DNA of 57,406 nt from Scytalidium lignicola. Lineage: Eukaryota > Ascomycota > Leotiomycetes. The translations under genes were made by a program, and so were the position numbers. The stretch covers positions 1 through 57,406 of the forward strand of contig NCSJ02000278.1 of NCBI GenBank assembly GCA_002812745.2. Reading direction: 5' to 3'. The notes under the pieces are model-generated. The model was given only the letters and a program-made list of their open reading frames with translations. It had not been told where the DNA came from and made no database searches. This document shows, one piece after another, positions 22,230-32,870 of the stretch. Every line of letters starts with the position of its first letter. Position 1 is the first letter of the stretch.

Positions 22230-24476
22230 ATGGAACCAAGAAAACCGCCACGACCAACACGACTTCCAAGGCCTAGTCAACGAGATCCATCACCATCATA
22301 TATTCCACGGTCTATGCCTGAATCTCAGCCTATAGTTATGTCTGACTCAAGATTTGGCATTGGAAGACCCACCAGGAAGAATACTTCTAAAGGGGAAAGC
22401 TCCGCGCCAGTTGCTCAAGAGTTACGAAGCAAATCATCTCATAATGTAAGGAGGAAACCTTCGTCCATCCCTGTGTACTCGGGAAGTAGTGCACCAACAG
22501 TGTCGAGTTCTACCTCGTCATTACCAACCGGCCAGCCTCAAAAGTCCTCTGAGTATACGAGCGCCGCGGTTTCCTTGAAGCCAGAGGAAGTGTTTGGTGG
22601 GAGGTCGGCCCCAGCCGCAGTTGTTCCTTCACCCAGAGTGTATCCGGAACTCGATCAATATGGGGCCAGACCAGAGGTGAGCGATACTATGAGCACACGT
22701 TATATTCCAGAACTTCTTCACAAATTGTCTACTCAGAATCTACCACCGCTTATACCCTTATTCTCCGGTGATCCATCGACCCCAGCTATGAGTGGCGGAC
22801 AAAATCATTATAGCAGTGGATATAGCGCGAGTGGATACAGTGCGAGCCCTTATATCAGGTTTTCGGAATGTTCTAGGCCTAGAGGTCCGTATAGCAAGGA
22901 TACGACGCCGACATCAATATCCTCGCAGTCGCCAGGTATTATAGCTTTGGCAAAACCAGCAACTCCGACATTGCCCAAAGGCAGTCCGACCCAATCTCGT
23001 CCTCCGATCACTCGAAGGACAGAGACTATTTCAAATGAGACCAAAATACGTGGGCCACTGATTGATTCCCAAGGCCAGTCATCCTTATGGGAATCTCTTA
23101 CATCTTCGTCGTCGAACTTTACCGTAAATGGCAGTGGTAAGGAAGAGAAGGATACGAAGGCAAAGAAGAAGCAGAAGAGACTCTCACCTTTACCACCTAG
23201 TCCACCGCCTCGAAAATCATCACTGAATTTCAATAAGTCTCTTGAAGTGGAGAAATCGCCATCTCAGTCCCCTCAGGTTCCTGTCAGACCCAGTAGGATG
23301 CCTCCTTCAGATGAATCGCTTACGAGGCAACGGACTGGCAGACCTCACGCACTTGCCAAGAGTGGTCCACCATTTCGGCCTACAAGAGAGGGTGCTCCAG
23401 ATCTTCAGGAACAACTAACAGAACCTGCAGTAGTTATTCAGAGCAATGTCACTGGAATTAATGTATCACAGGAAAAAAGACGCAACCTACTACCCAAAAG
23501 TACGGTATCCTCCCCTCCTCCTCAATCAACTGCGTCTCGATCACAACAACCATCATGCGTTCCACTTCGAGCTCCATCACCACTTCCTGTACAGCAGCAA
23601 AAGGTTATCATTAAGATTAACATGTCTGGTAATCCTCTACCGTCGTCCTTTGATGTAAATAGATCATTAAATTCGCAGCCTACAGGTTTAGGCATAGTAC
23701 CCGACCTGCGACCACTCCAAGTACAGCGGCCATCTTCAAGGTCTCCGGCACTTCGGACTCCAGGTCCAAGCATATTGGATACAAGACCCCGATTTAGCCT
23801 GTTCAGACGTGCGAAGACTACCCCTGAAGTTCCACAAGTGGAAAATAAAGGAAAGCCAGCAGTTGGTACTAGACATGAAAGGTATGGTAAATATGCTATA
23901 AGAGGAGGGAGCAATTACACGGGAAGATTGGGTTGGAACAGAGATCGAAATGTGAGTGGTGCAAGCTCATCGACAGATAAATTGCCCATGGTGTCACCGA
24001 AGGAGAAGGGTTCTCTGAAAACACCGGTTATTTTCACATCTCCCGAGACTATGACGCCTGACTTTCCCCAGGCGGAGCTGAATCTTAGTAAGGAGACAGC
24101 GACAGTACACCCTAGTCGGTTGCCGCAAGTCGGCAGAATACCCAAGGTTATATCTGCGAGGCCTGCTGTGACGTCACCCAAGTCTTTCTCTAGACCTTTT
24201 GCTAGGTTGAGTACAATTCAGCCATTGCTCGAACCGATGAAATTGGACGAGCAGTTTATTGCCCTTGGATTTAATTCACCTAATCCATCGACTCCAGAAC
24301 CAGGTGCTTTAGCTGAAGATGCTCAGACTGCCATTGACTCAAAAACTACCCATGTCAGACATACTTCTAGTGATTCCAAGTCTGAAAATACAGGTGGTAG
24401 ACATCATAAGTTCTTCATAGTAAGGAGGGCAATCATTCGACTAGGAAAATCGCTTAGATTAGTTAAGCGTACATAG
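22230..24476 (+). CDS. 748-aa intrinsically disordered Ser/Pro-rich protein
   Basis: A single uninterrupted frame starting MEPRKPPRPTRLPRPSQRD. The protein is dominated by Ser, Pro, Arg and Thr with almost no hydrophobic core until the end. It has proline-rich SH3-ligand-like stretches (KPPRPTRLPRP; LSPLPPSPPPRKSSL near residue 320), a short repeat SGYSASGYSASPYI near residue 200, a Lys-rich run KDTKAKKKQKR near 310, and a basic C-terminal tail, KFFIVRRAIIRLGKSLRLVKR, that could form an amphipathic membrane or nucleic-acid binding helix. There is no signal peptide and no enzymatic domain. It converges on the glycosidase gene at 24850. I do not recognise it. A cytoskeletal, polarity or signalling scaffold is possible by composition only. 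Normal codon use and absence of stops suggest a functional gene. Confidence 0.75.
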   Translation: MEPRKPPRPTRLPRPSQRDPSPSYIPRSMPESQPIVMSDSRFGIGRPTRKNTSKGESSAPVAQELRSKSSHNVRRKPSSIPVYSGSSAPTVSSSTSSLPTGQPQKSSEYTSAAVSLKPEEVFGGRSAPAAVVPSPRVYPELDQYGARPEVSDTMSTRYIPELLHKLSTQNLPPLIPLFSGDPSTPAMSGGQNHYSSGYSASGYSASPYIRFSECSRPRGPYSKDTTPTSISSQSPGIIALAKPATPTLPKGSPTQSRPPITRRTETISNETKIRGPLIDSQGQSSLWESLTSSSSNFTVNGSGKEEKDTKAKKKQKRLSPLPPSPPPRKSSLNFNKSLEVEKSPSQSPQVPVRPSRMPPSDESLTRQRTGRPHALAKSGPPFRPTREGAPDLQEQLTEPAVVIQSNVTGINVSQEKRRNLLPKSTVSSPPPQSTASRSQQPSCVPLRAPSPLPVQQQKVIIKINMSGNPLPSSFDVNRSLNSQPTGLGIVPDLRPLQVQRPSSRSPALRTPGPSILDTRPRFSLFRRAKTTPEVPQVENKGKPAVGTRHERYGKYAIRGGSNYTGRLGWNRDRNVSGASSSTDKLPMVSPKEKGSLKTPVIFTSPETMTPDFPQAELNLSKETATVHPSRLPQVGRIPKVISARPAVTSPKSFSRPFARLSTIQPLLEPMKLDEQFIALGFNSPNPSTPEPGALAEDAQTAIDSKTTHVRHTSSDSKSENTGGRHHKFFIVRRAIIRLGKSLRLVKRT

Positions 24477-24849
24477 GCCATTATAAAAACGGCAGCCAGG
24501 GCTCGAAAAAGGAGTCGGATAGGGGTAGAGACAACGACTTAACTTTAAATCGACGACATCGGTGACAGTGATATAAACATGCAACATTAACAAAGCTTAA
24601 ATCTTCAGCAAAGTTCTAACATATTAAATATGAGTAAGTTCAAGGGGTTCAAGGTATCAGAGGTTATAGCGCTAGTGGTGAGTAAAAGTGCTCATAGAAC
24701 TACTATGGAATGGAGACTTAATCAATTGTTAATATAGATGATGTTCTTGGGCATATTCTGACACCTTGCTCTAGATCGATTTCCTAACGTACTCCCCCCA
24801 CCATGCCGACCAGTTCTCCCGGACCCTCATCAATCATCCTTGTAAGATT
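24477..24849. other. Intergenic region between convergent genes
   Basis: 373 bp between the stops of the disordered-protein gene and the glycosidase gene. It presumably holds both 3' ends; no clear polyadenylation signal stands out. Confidence 0.5.
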
Positions 24850-27800
24850 TCAGAGCGTCTGGTAAAAATTTACAATCACGTCCCCCACCAACCCGTAATT
24901 TTGCTTCTTTGCACTTACATACACGCTGCCTGAATCCCCAGCCGACTCTATCTCGGAAGCGAGAGAGGATACCTTGTTGATCAGTGTCGAAGCAACTGTT
25001 ATGTCCACAGTATTTTTGCCGGAACGCAAATACTTAGAGATGTCTACTACAGGTTTCCAGATATTTGGTGGTGCAGTTTGGTTACCATTGATAGAGATAT
25101 CGATCGTGGCGAAAACCTTGCCAGTGAGGTTGAGGAAGGCACCAGCTGCTGTAGGAGATGAGTATGTTAGACTTTTATGCTGAACCTCCAGGGCAATAGG
25201 ATATGTATGCTTACCGTTACCGTTATACTGGAAGGAAGTGCTATAAGTTCCCACTCCAGAAACATTGGTGAGCGAGGGATTAATCTGCAGCCATGGGACC
25301 AGCGAGTTTATCTTCCAAGTTGAAGATTCATACACTGTCACGTATTCCGGATCCGTCTCAGTAATATTGTCAGAAGGACCAAACGATGTTATTTTGAGTT
25401 CCCAATTCGTGAGATTAATTGGTGCAGGCACTTTAAACACAACTGGCACCACTGTTCCAGAATCATACTGATAATACCGAGTTGCGTTCTGCGTTTCGCA
25501 TAGAACAATCGATCCATTCTTGACAATAGGATACGAGACATCGGTAGACACTATATGAAGTGGAGGAACATGTACGTCGGCAAATATATCCTTGCCAAAT
25601 GCATATATCGTGCTACCGCCTCCTGGAATATTGACCGAAATTATTGTTGACGTACGATTCTGGACGTATACAGCGACTGGGGTCACATCTCCCGTCCAGG
25701 CATCTAGCTGGTATGGAGTTCCAGTGATGGCAAATGTGATATCCATCCTGGTCTCGTCTGAGTTGCTGTTGTATAGCCAAACAAAATCAATGTCCTCTGT
25801 AGAACGGTGAACTGAGTAGAACGAGGTTTGCTTTGAGAACGCAGTAGTAGGAGAAATGCCGAGACTCTTCAAAGCTGAAATAGCCTCAGACTCACTATCA
25901 ACATACAAAACATTCTTAAGCTTGAGAAGTTCAGCCATGGTTGATTGAACATACTCATCACCACCGGGGGCTAAATTCGTTGAGGCGATTAGCTGCGATT
26001 GGTAGAAGACCATTGGAAATCCTTGCTTTGCAAACGACAAAATCCGGCCCAGCCCGGAGGTCTCGATGGAAGTGATATCAGGGAATATGAATGCCTTATA
26101 CGCCGCATTGTCCGGATTCAGTCTGCCACCCCTGATGAAGTTATTCGAGTGTTCCAAACTCATAGTACTCAGATATTCGTAAGAGTATCCTGCTTGGACG
26201 AAGGAAGTACGGATAGTCCCACTCTTGGATCCGGCATTCCAGCTCCAAAATGTTAAATCTATCTTGGCCTTGCCAGACTGGGCGATCAGAAAGTTTCTTG
26301 CAATGAAGTCGACGACTGGCTTTGAGTGGTTCCATTCTGGGTCCCGTGGTCCCCACGAATTCCCATATTGACTACCGAATGCCGTGTACCCTGGCCAAGT
26401 GGTCTCAGCATAGTAACCTGAGTAGGAGTAGCCATGAAGGTTCATCATATTAACCCCTGATGCGATTCCTAGAAGGACCTCTGAAAGTATGTTTGGCCAT
26501 GTGACCTGGTATTGGCCACCCGCTGCAGCACCCAGTTCTTCGGAAAATATTCCTCCGCTGGTTGGCGTATGCACGCCACCAGACATATGTCTCATACCGT
26601 CTATATTATTTCCAAAATCAAGAGACTCCGTCTCAGGAGCATCACCTGTCGCAGCCACACCAGAAATATCCATGGATGGTGCTGTATATCCGTATGGTTG
26701 CTGGCTGTATTGAATCCCCAGTGAATGCGACCAGAGAGTTGCTGCCTCTGTATATGCTAGATATCCATCTGTGAGAACATACTTGTAGTCATTGAGCATC
26801 TTTGCGGTGGCTGTGGTATTATCATACACCCAACGAGATGTAAACAGGCTTGGCAACGCAAGACCAGGTCCATACGGTCGTACCGCTTTCCAGCGCTCTC
26901 CCATATCGATTCCCCAATGCTCGCCGACGCTGCCGAATTCAAGGCTGTCCTGCCAAGCGTAGGAGGGGCTGGGAAGTTTGGGTAGAAGTCTCTCAACCAA
27001 GTCCGTGAGGACGTCATTCTTGAAAAATACGGCTGTGGCATTTGCACCAGCTTCAGAGAAGTGGTCGGTGTAATAAAGTCCTGCAGAGGCTGGGAATGTC
27101 GGGTTAGACTCATGTGCGCCACCAGGAGCTTCTTTGCTGGCAGCTCTGAGCGTCCAAAAAGCAATGAGAATGTAGGTGCCAGGATCTTCGGGAGTGGTGA
27201 AGGAGACAGAACAGTTGCTCGAGCCAGATTTGGAAGGTGGGCAGTCGATACCGTCTGACAGATCAACCATTGATGAGTACACGAGAGTTTGTACGTTGGA
27301 AGCAATTGTACTGTTGTTGCTAAGTCTGCCAAGTACTGCAGAGACGAATCTCTATATTTGCTCTTGTTAGTACAATGGCGAAGGATAATAGACTTTGCAC
27401 ACATACGCCACCTGAGTTTTTTCCAAATGAGGTGGTGTTGATGTCTGGTATTGGACCACTGTAAGATATGTTAGGACCAAAATACTGGAATCCGTAGACC
27501 TATTGATAATATTTGTCAGCGGGAGTAATGAAGACGAATGCATGAGCGAGAGAAACAAACAACCCCTATTTCAAGGCCGAGGTCGGTTCTCGGGTTGAAA
27601 GAGGTCACGGCTGCTCCACCAGAAGCTGCTCCAAGACAGAAATCAAGATGCATGCCCAAGTCCACCGCATTCTCGACAAGAGATTCGAACAAGCTTGACC
27701 AATTTCCGGAACCAATGCTGTAATACGACGGATCCTCAATTGTGCTCCCATGGTAGTTAGCGAAGTCGAGGACTTCGGCACCGCCAAATCCAGTTCTCTT

Positions 27801-28010
27801 TAATTGTGAGAGGTCGCTTCGACCAACGACCGGATCGAAGGCGTAAGCATCTTTGATCCAATATCTCGTCTTTGGACGCGCAGTAGAGGGAGGATCTGCA
27901 AAAAGTGACGTCGTGAAGGATGCCTCGTGTTTATCCAGGTTGGCCTCTATACCGAGTACAGTGTTGACGGAGAGAAAAAGGAGCGCAGGCCAGCAACCGA
28001 AGATGGTCAT
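24850..28010 (-). CDS. Secreted GH106-like glycosidase (alpha-L-rhamnosidase type)
   Basis: Three exons on the minus strand: 28010-27564, 27499-27407 and 27351-24850. The introns of 64 bp (27500-27563) and 55 bp (27352-27406) have GT-AG ends, and the reading frames join exactly, giving 1013 residues. It begins with a signal peptide (MTIFGCWPALLFLSVNTVLG), so it is probably extracellular. The N-terminal domain has RYWIKDAYAFDP and LKRTGFGGAEVLDFANY, resembling the start of the family GH106 barrel. A long middle part with WGIDMGERWK, LHGYSYSGYYAE and WNHSKPVVDFIARNF follows. The C-terminus has a galactose-binding-like beta-sandwich (ISINGNQTAPPNIWKPV, DISKYLRSGKNTVDITV). Many N-x-S/T sites agree with secretion. 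GH106 enzymes release L-rhamnose from plant polysaccharides. The family call rests on remembered pattern, and the catalytic residues were not verified. Confidence 0.75.
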
Positions 28011-29647
28011 TTTACTTTACATGCAGTTATACTGAATAAATTGTACTGTATTTCAGGTGCTGTATACGAGGACATGTAGAGAATGGAAGCAAACTATAAC
28101 TGATATATATATATATATATATTAATGAATATAAAAGTTAAAGCAGCGTGAACTATAGTAGCTTCGTTCGTCCCGAGTTCGACGTGGTCTCAAAACCAAA
28201 CTCACAATGCGGGGCATGAAACATGGGAAAGATGTTGAGAGATATGTGGGCAGGGTTATCTCAACGAGAACATGGAAGTGAACATGAAGATGAATGTCAT
28301 GGCAGCAGCGCAGATCATTAATTAAGCCATGGATAGTGGCCATACATATTCGAGATCCGATCATGTCCCCTTGACATAACGTGTTGAACTCAGTGGTCTG
28401 GTTCCCTTTGGGTCCCACTTCCGGTTTCTCTCGACTTACGGCCAACCGAACATTGCATTAATCTCATCAGTATCATGTACCAATACTGCATTTATATCAT
28501 GTCGCAAATGGACCAATTGATCCTCTCCACGCTCCACTGTCAAGTACGGCTCTGAACGAGGATTGGCAAGGCTAATGCTAGAAGCCCAGCAATTCACCAG
28601 GGAAGGGAAAGCGCAGCACCGAGCAGGTTGTAACCAACTGCGTACAGTTACAGTATCGGGCAGGGTGTCCATATCTGTAGCAGTATACAACTGGTATACA
28701 TATTCGCTCAACGCTGCACAGGCTTGAGGTTGAGTGCGGATAAAAGGGAAGGAGGAGGAATTTTCGATTCGTATATGAAAGAAAAGCAGGGGAGGCAGAC
28801 TGAAGTCTAAACTCCGTCCGTTATAAAACGCCTGCTATAGAAAGAGGATCTAACACATCTCTTTTAAATTGTTGGGCTCCAACTAAAATACACTTGATGT
28901 CTCGGTGACCGAGCCGTTTGCCGACCTGGTTCCTGAGCCCTCTCGGCTGTCCTACATTAGCTTTGCTACAGCGTAACTGTGCCATAGGCCAAGCTGCAAG
29001 CCTGCAAGGCTGATCTAGTCTGCATAGACACAAGTCATCCACTTCAACGCGTTCTAAGGTGGATCCCAACAGAGCCTGGATTTGATCAACGGCGACCCAT
29101 TCAGCCCAGAGCAAATCCCGATATAGTTTTTACAACCTTCCCCTCAATGAATTGAGAACCGTCATCTTTTATTTCCATCTTACGCTCTTCCAAAATTATC
29201 AATCAACATTATTCCAGTCTAAATTGGGTTCGAAGGCATTCATGCCCTAAACGGTATAACAACAAAACCTACACCTCATCTACAAGACTTACAACCCCGC
29301 TGTGCTGGGCAGGAACCCCAAAACTCACAAAACCTTGCAAAATTTTCAGATACACTTTGTCATACCCGAGAAACCGGAATCTGCCGATCAATCGGCCACG
29401 CATTGGGTTGATCTATCATTAACTGTTAAGACCCGTACGCCCCTGTGCAGCTGTTATACTTCTAGGTATCGACGTCAAGCATTCATTTCACTGATCTGGA
29501 GCTCTTAAAGAGAGTTAATTGGCCTTCATTCGCCAACCATTGCAAAATCGAGACACTGTGTCTCATTCCGCTCGTTCGTTTCCAGTTTGAGCTGCAATAC
29601 CTCACTACACCTCAATTGTCCAAATATCTTCATCTCGCTGGTATATT
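28011..29647. other. Promoter region and intergenic DNA
   Basis: Intergenic DNA between the divergent glycosidase and membrane-protein genes. Several short frames on the minus strand (28122-28445, 28436-28711, 28821-29114) lack motifs and look like chance frames. A CT-rich leader lies just before 29648. Confidence 0.5.
28103..28122. repeat. AT microsatellite
   Basis: An (AT)10 tract about 90 bp upstream of the glycosidase start codon. Confidence 0.9.
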
Positions 29648-30877
29648 ATGACAGTTCGTCAAGGTATTGTGCCACTGGGCGTGCTTGCCATACTCTGTGA
29701 GATCGCCTTGCTGGTTTTCAACATAGTATTCGCCGTCACTCTCTCTAGCGCATATACCGACTTAAAGGTGGCAATCATTGCATCAGTTCTAAATTTTGTT
29801 AATATGGCTTTATTATCAATGTTTCTTGCAAGAGAGTTCCAATATTGTGATGGGGTACATATCCAAGACGTCAGACATAGTCAACAGCACACATATCTTC
29901 TGGCCGGGTTCTGTGGAAATTTTTGCGTCTTTTCAGCTGCTGCGACAGCTGTTAGTCTCTGTATGATTCGGAATAGGATTGCTGATTTTCCTCGTCGGAT
30001 GTTAGGTTCCTCTACGGAAAGCCTGGTAACTGGTGCCTTTGTCGTCTGGGTCATTTCTTTGGTTTCCGGGGTCGGGTTTATAATAGCTACTGTCTTAATC
30101 CAAAGGGTGGATTCCCATCAGCAAATGCAGCCTTTCCAAATGGAATCAGGAAATCACAGTTTATCAAAAACAAAGGAGACTACGAGGCAACAAAACCAAA
30201 GCCTTCTAGAGAGTGTTAATCAAAGAAGGGACAATTCTATTAAGTCAATATCCCTGCCCTCTCCGAGCAAGCATTCGTCTGTTCAAAATTCACTATTGTA
30301 AGTTGTACATTTAATCATGTCAAAGACGAAATTTATATCTGGTAGACAGAAAACAACACAAAGGCCAGGATCACAGGATTCTGGATATCACGAGAGGAAT
30401 TCATTTTTTGAAGATGGCTTTAATTTTTGGAATACGTCTGCAATAGAGTTTTATGCATGGCAGGCTGTCCTGGGAAAATCATCACCGACTCCAAAGTTTC
30501 TGGAGACCGTACCTGCCACTCCCACATCTAGCAGAAGTCCAAGTCCTGAGATTCTGCTTAATTTGGAGCCAGCGCCAAAGAGCCAGCCAAAGAGTCGTAG
30601 TTATAGTCCAGCAAACAGTTATAAAGACGTTACCAAGAAGGGATCACAGGTAACAAGTCCAAACAAGAGCTTAAAGGAAGCTCAGATTCATACTTTATTC
30701 AGATCAAATTCGCCAACAACTCCCCCAGCAGCAACACCGGGGACGGTTGTCACAGCTGCTCTTGGTGCAGGGCAGGTGATTTCAGATCGTCAGAGCATCA
30801 GGTCTTTACACAGTATAAGAAGTGGGAGATTACCTAGCAGTCCATTAGTAGCCAGTTACAGCGTAGACAGCATTTAA
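29648..30877 (+). CDS. Four-helix membrane protein with disordered Ser-rich tail
   Basis: Two exons, 29648-30297 and 30346-30877, separated by a 48-bp intron (30298-30345) with GTAAGT donor and GGTAG acceptor; the intron contains in-frame TAA. Joined, they give 393 residues. Four hydrophobic segments lie at about residues 9-31, 40-60, 83-106 and 125-150, then a cytosol-like tail rich in Ser, Pro, Gln and Arg (SRSPSPEILLNLEPAPKSQP, QSIRSLHSIRSGRLPSS). No signal peptide or known domain is recognised. The tail seems to continue in the -1 frame after about 30850 (LTDYGKGGLQEDRREN, LPIPDWILGQGPRSSLASS) up to about 31180, where a transposon remnant begins. So the annotated stop may result from a one-base indel. 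Function unknown. Confidence 0.65.
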
Positions 30878-31189
30878 CTGACTATGGAAAAGGAGGACTG
30901 CAAGAGGATAGAAGAGAAAATAGAAGGAGAAAGATAACACTACCAATCCCGGACTGGATTCTTGGTCAAGGGCCAAGGAGTAGCCTGGCTAGCAGCATGA
31001 CTAGTCTAGTTCACGAAGGAAAAATCAAAACGGATTGGGATTGGGAATGGTCGGGGAGGTGTGAAGAAACTAATGGGATATCTTCCTTTAGACATATCAG
31101 TCTCGCAACCACTCTCTTGTCTGACTTCCCTACTGCTTCGATGTCTCGTACTTGCTTATTAATAGAAAAACCTTGTAGATCCGCCTTCC

Positions 31190-31600
31190 TTTACTCGCGT
31201 TCGCTCGCAGTCGGTTGAAGCAATGTGTGACAGGTAAGCGAAGTGTGAGACAGGATGTGGGGACTCTTTTTTTTATGGGAAACCCACACAACTTGAATGA
31301 CAGTTATCACCACTTTTTGAGCTCTAAATATGCAACCCAGCCAGCCTGTTACTCCAATTAAGGAGCGCTTGCTTGACGCAAAGCAATGGCTTATGCTTGC
31401 CTGTCGCGAAATACTTCCCTTGTGAGTCCGTAATCGACTACCGTTAACCATTGGCCAAGGAGAATCTCCAAATGGTATACTGGCCGCCATCTGCCGTCTC
31501 TGGAGACNAAAAAAAGACCACCCATTCCACGTTATCCACACTTCGGCATCACCACGTTGCTACATGCCCCCGGGTTCTGCATCACATCGGTCCGTAAAGT
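31190..31600 (+). mobile_element. Remnant of a second pogo/Fot1-type transposon (left end)
   Basis: 31195-31310 resembles the inner part of the inverted repeat of the element at 1078: TCGCGTTCGCTCGCAGTCGG (compare TCGCATTCGCTCCTAGTCGG), then GGAAACCCACACAACTTGAA (compare GTAAACCCACACAAATTGAA). A frame then starts at 31330 with MQPSQPVTPIKERLLDAKQW, matching the start of a pogo transposase (MSTP..KERIIQAKNW). A stop and an N follow and the homology is lost by about 31550. No right end was found. Composition is not AT-shifted, so this is a different, less mutated subfamily or an isolated fragment. Confidence 0.65.
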
Positions 31601-31606
31601 TCCCAA

Positions 31607-31957
31607 TTATTCGGTTTCCAGTATCACGCTTGGAGCCTGAAATAGTTGACCCTGGAACTCTGAAATGACCTTTTTTCCAATTAGGGAGGGAGCAATCTTC
31701 ATAAGAACATTTCGCAACAGCGATATTATGTATGATGGGATGATAAATGCATTCAGTAGAGCAATAAGCTGTCTGGGAAAAGAGGAACTAGTAACTGCAT
31801 AGGCGAGACCAGTCCTAAGAATCAGCATTGTGGGCGTTTTTGGGGGATTGGTTGAATATAGTCTAGGGAAAACTGCACAATACATGATACCAGGTATGCC
31901 AATGAATGCACGACTTATTGTATAGTACATCAAGTGTTTCCGATAAAGATGTCGCAC
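31607..31957 (-). CDS. Hypothetical hydrophobic protein, doubtful
   Basis: A 116-codon frame with several hydrophobic stretches (YYTISRAFIGIPGIMYCAVF, LIALLNAFIIPSYIISLL). No domain recognised, and no support for expression. It lies between a transposon remnant and a broken Myb-like gene, so it may be a fragment. Confidence 0.2.
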   Translation of the reverse strand: MRHLYRKHLMYYTISRAFIGIPGIMYCAVFPRLYSTNPPKTPTMLILRTGLAYAVTSSSFPRQLIALLNAFIIPSYIISLLRNVLMKIAPSLIGKKVISEFQGQLFQAPSVILETE

Positions 31958-32029
31958 CCCATGTCTCCTTCTGATGACACCTTCACTTTCTCCTGTGGTG
32001 TTCCACCTATGGCACCTGACCTCCTCAAC

Positions 32030-32255
32030 TCACCCAAACCTCCGGCGTTTCTTTGTATTCTTAAACGTCTCCGAACGAGGCTTTAACTTGGTATTGTAGT
32101 GTACCTGCAACGTCCCCTTGCTCCTCCCCGGGAAGCGTTCTGAAATCTCATCCCACGATAGTCCCTCTCCTTTTAGTTCGTCGTCTTCGAACGAAAATCG
32201 CGGATTCCTCACGAGTCTACTCATAGCCCGTTCTTTCAAACATTCAGACTTGACG
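32030..32255 (-). pseudogene. Myb/SANT-like DNA-binding half, inverted
   Basis: The minus strand encodes SECLKERAMSRLVRNPRFSF, then EDDELKGEGLSWDEISERFP and GRSKGTLQVHYNTKLKPRSE, ending in a basic KKRRRFG tail. This is the third-helix region of a Myb-like DNA-binding domain found in fungal proteins. Compared with the family as I remember it, a few residues after EDDEL are missing. It lies immediately left of, and in opposite orientation to, the acidic/basic region at 32290-32864 that normally precedes it (from memory of related fungal proteins). The original gene was probably a nuclear DNA-binding protein; this copy appears rearranged. Confidence 0.6.
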
Positions 32256-32289
32256 AACAACCTTTTACCAAAGCATCGTCGCCAACAAG

Positions 32290-32864
32290 GAGCTACCAAA
32301 ACTGTCCGATGCATGCGATCATGCACACCAGCTCCCACCGAACTGGCTGGCGCCGCTTCTGTCACCCTCGAATCCAAGGACCTTGAAGAACTCCAGCCAC
32401 GCGCTCTAAGCACGGCTCTGCGCCAAGAACGAGAAGTTCGCGACGCTGACCAGGAAATGGTTGATGATGGAAACTCCGACGATTCTAACGATGAAGATTA
32501 TGTCGATATGAGCGACGCCGCTGCCTCTGAAATGAGAAGCCGACCACGTTCTCGGAAACGGGCCAAGCGGGCGAAGGACACGGAACACAATGATGTAGAA
32601 ACCCCTTCCACTCATTCCCTCAACATTTCATGTCAAGCTATTGCAACTGCCTCTACTGGCAGTATACAGGAGAGCGAAGAGATTCTTATTCATGGATACT
32701 TGACACTAAAGACCATCGAATCGAAGGTGGTGTACTGCCTTACATTTTCTCAAGAATTATTACCAGAATCTAGTGGAACATCTCAGAGACGAGATATTAC
32801 CAAGAGTGTCTCTAGTAGAAATAACAGGAGAGATTCGGAACGATTGCCTGAGTATCCGCCGTAG
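32290..32864 (+). pseudogene. N-terminal part of the Myb-like protein (acidic and basic region)
   Basis: The plus-strand frame has an acidic run (DDGNSDDSNDEDYVDMSDAA), a bipartite nuclear localisation-like RSRPRSRKRAKRAK, then SIQESEEILIHGYLTLKTI and VVYCLTFSQELLPESSG, ending RRDSERLPEYPP. The open frame extends left to 32118, but that part is antisense to the Myb-coding strand and is probably not original. SERLPE at its right end resembles SECLKE at the start of the inverted Myb half, so the two were probably contiguous. A nuclear regulatory protein is likely. Confidence 0.5.
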
Positions 32865-32870
32865 CTGGAC

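Noticed and set aside
23522..23914. Genes on the minus strand inside the 748-codon gene
   Set aside because: Antisense shadows of a long, compositionally consistent coding frame.
26757..27404. 215-codon minus-strand gene overlapping the glycosidase
   Set aside because: It is an alternative frame of exon 3; the spliced glycosidase frame joins perfectly and has a signal peptide.
28122..29114. Several small minus-strand genes upstream of the membrane-protein gene
   Set aside because: Frames of 90-107 codons without motifs, conserved starts or splice signals, in the region expected to hold two promoters.
30298..30345. Separate downstream gene starting at 30317
   Set aside because: The stop between the two frames lies within a 48-bp GTAAGT...TAG intron that keeps phase, so one two-exon gene is simpler.
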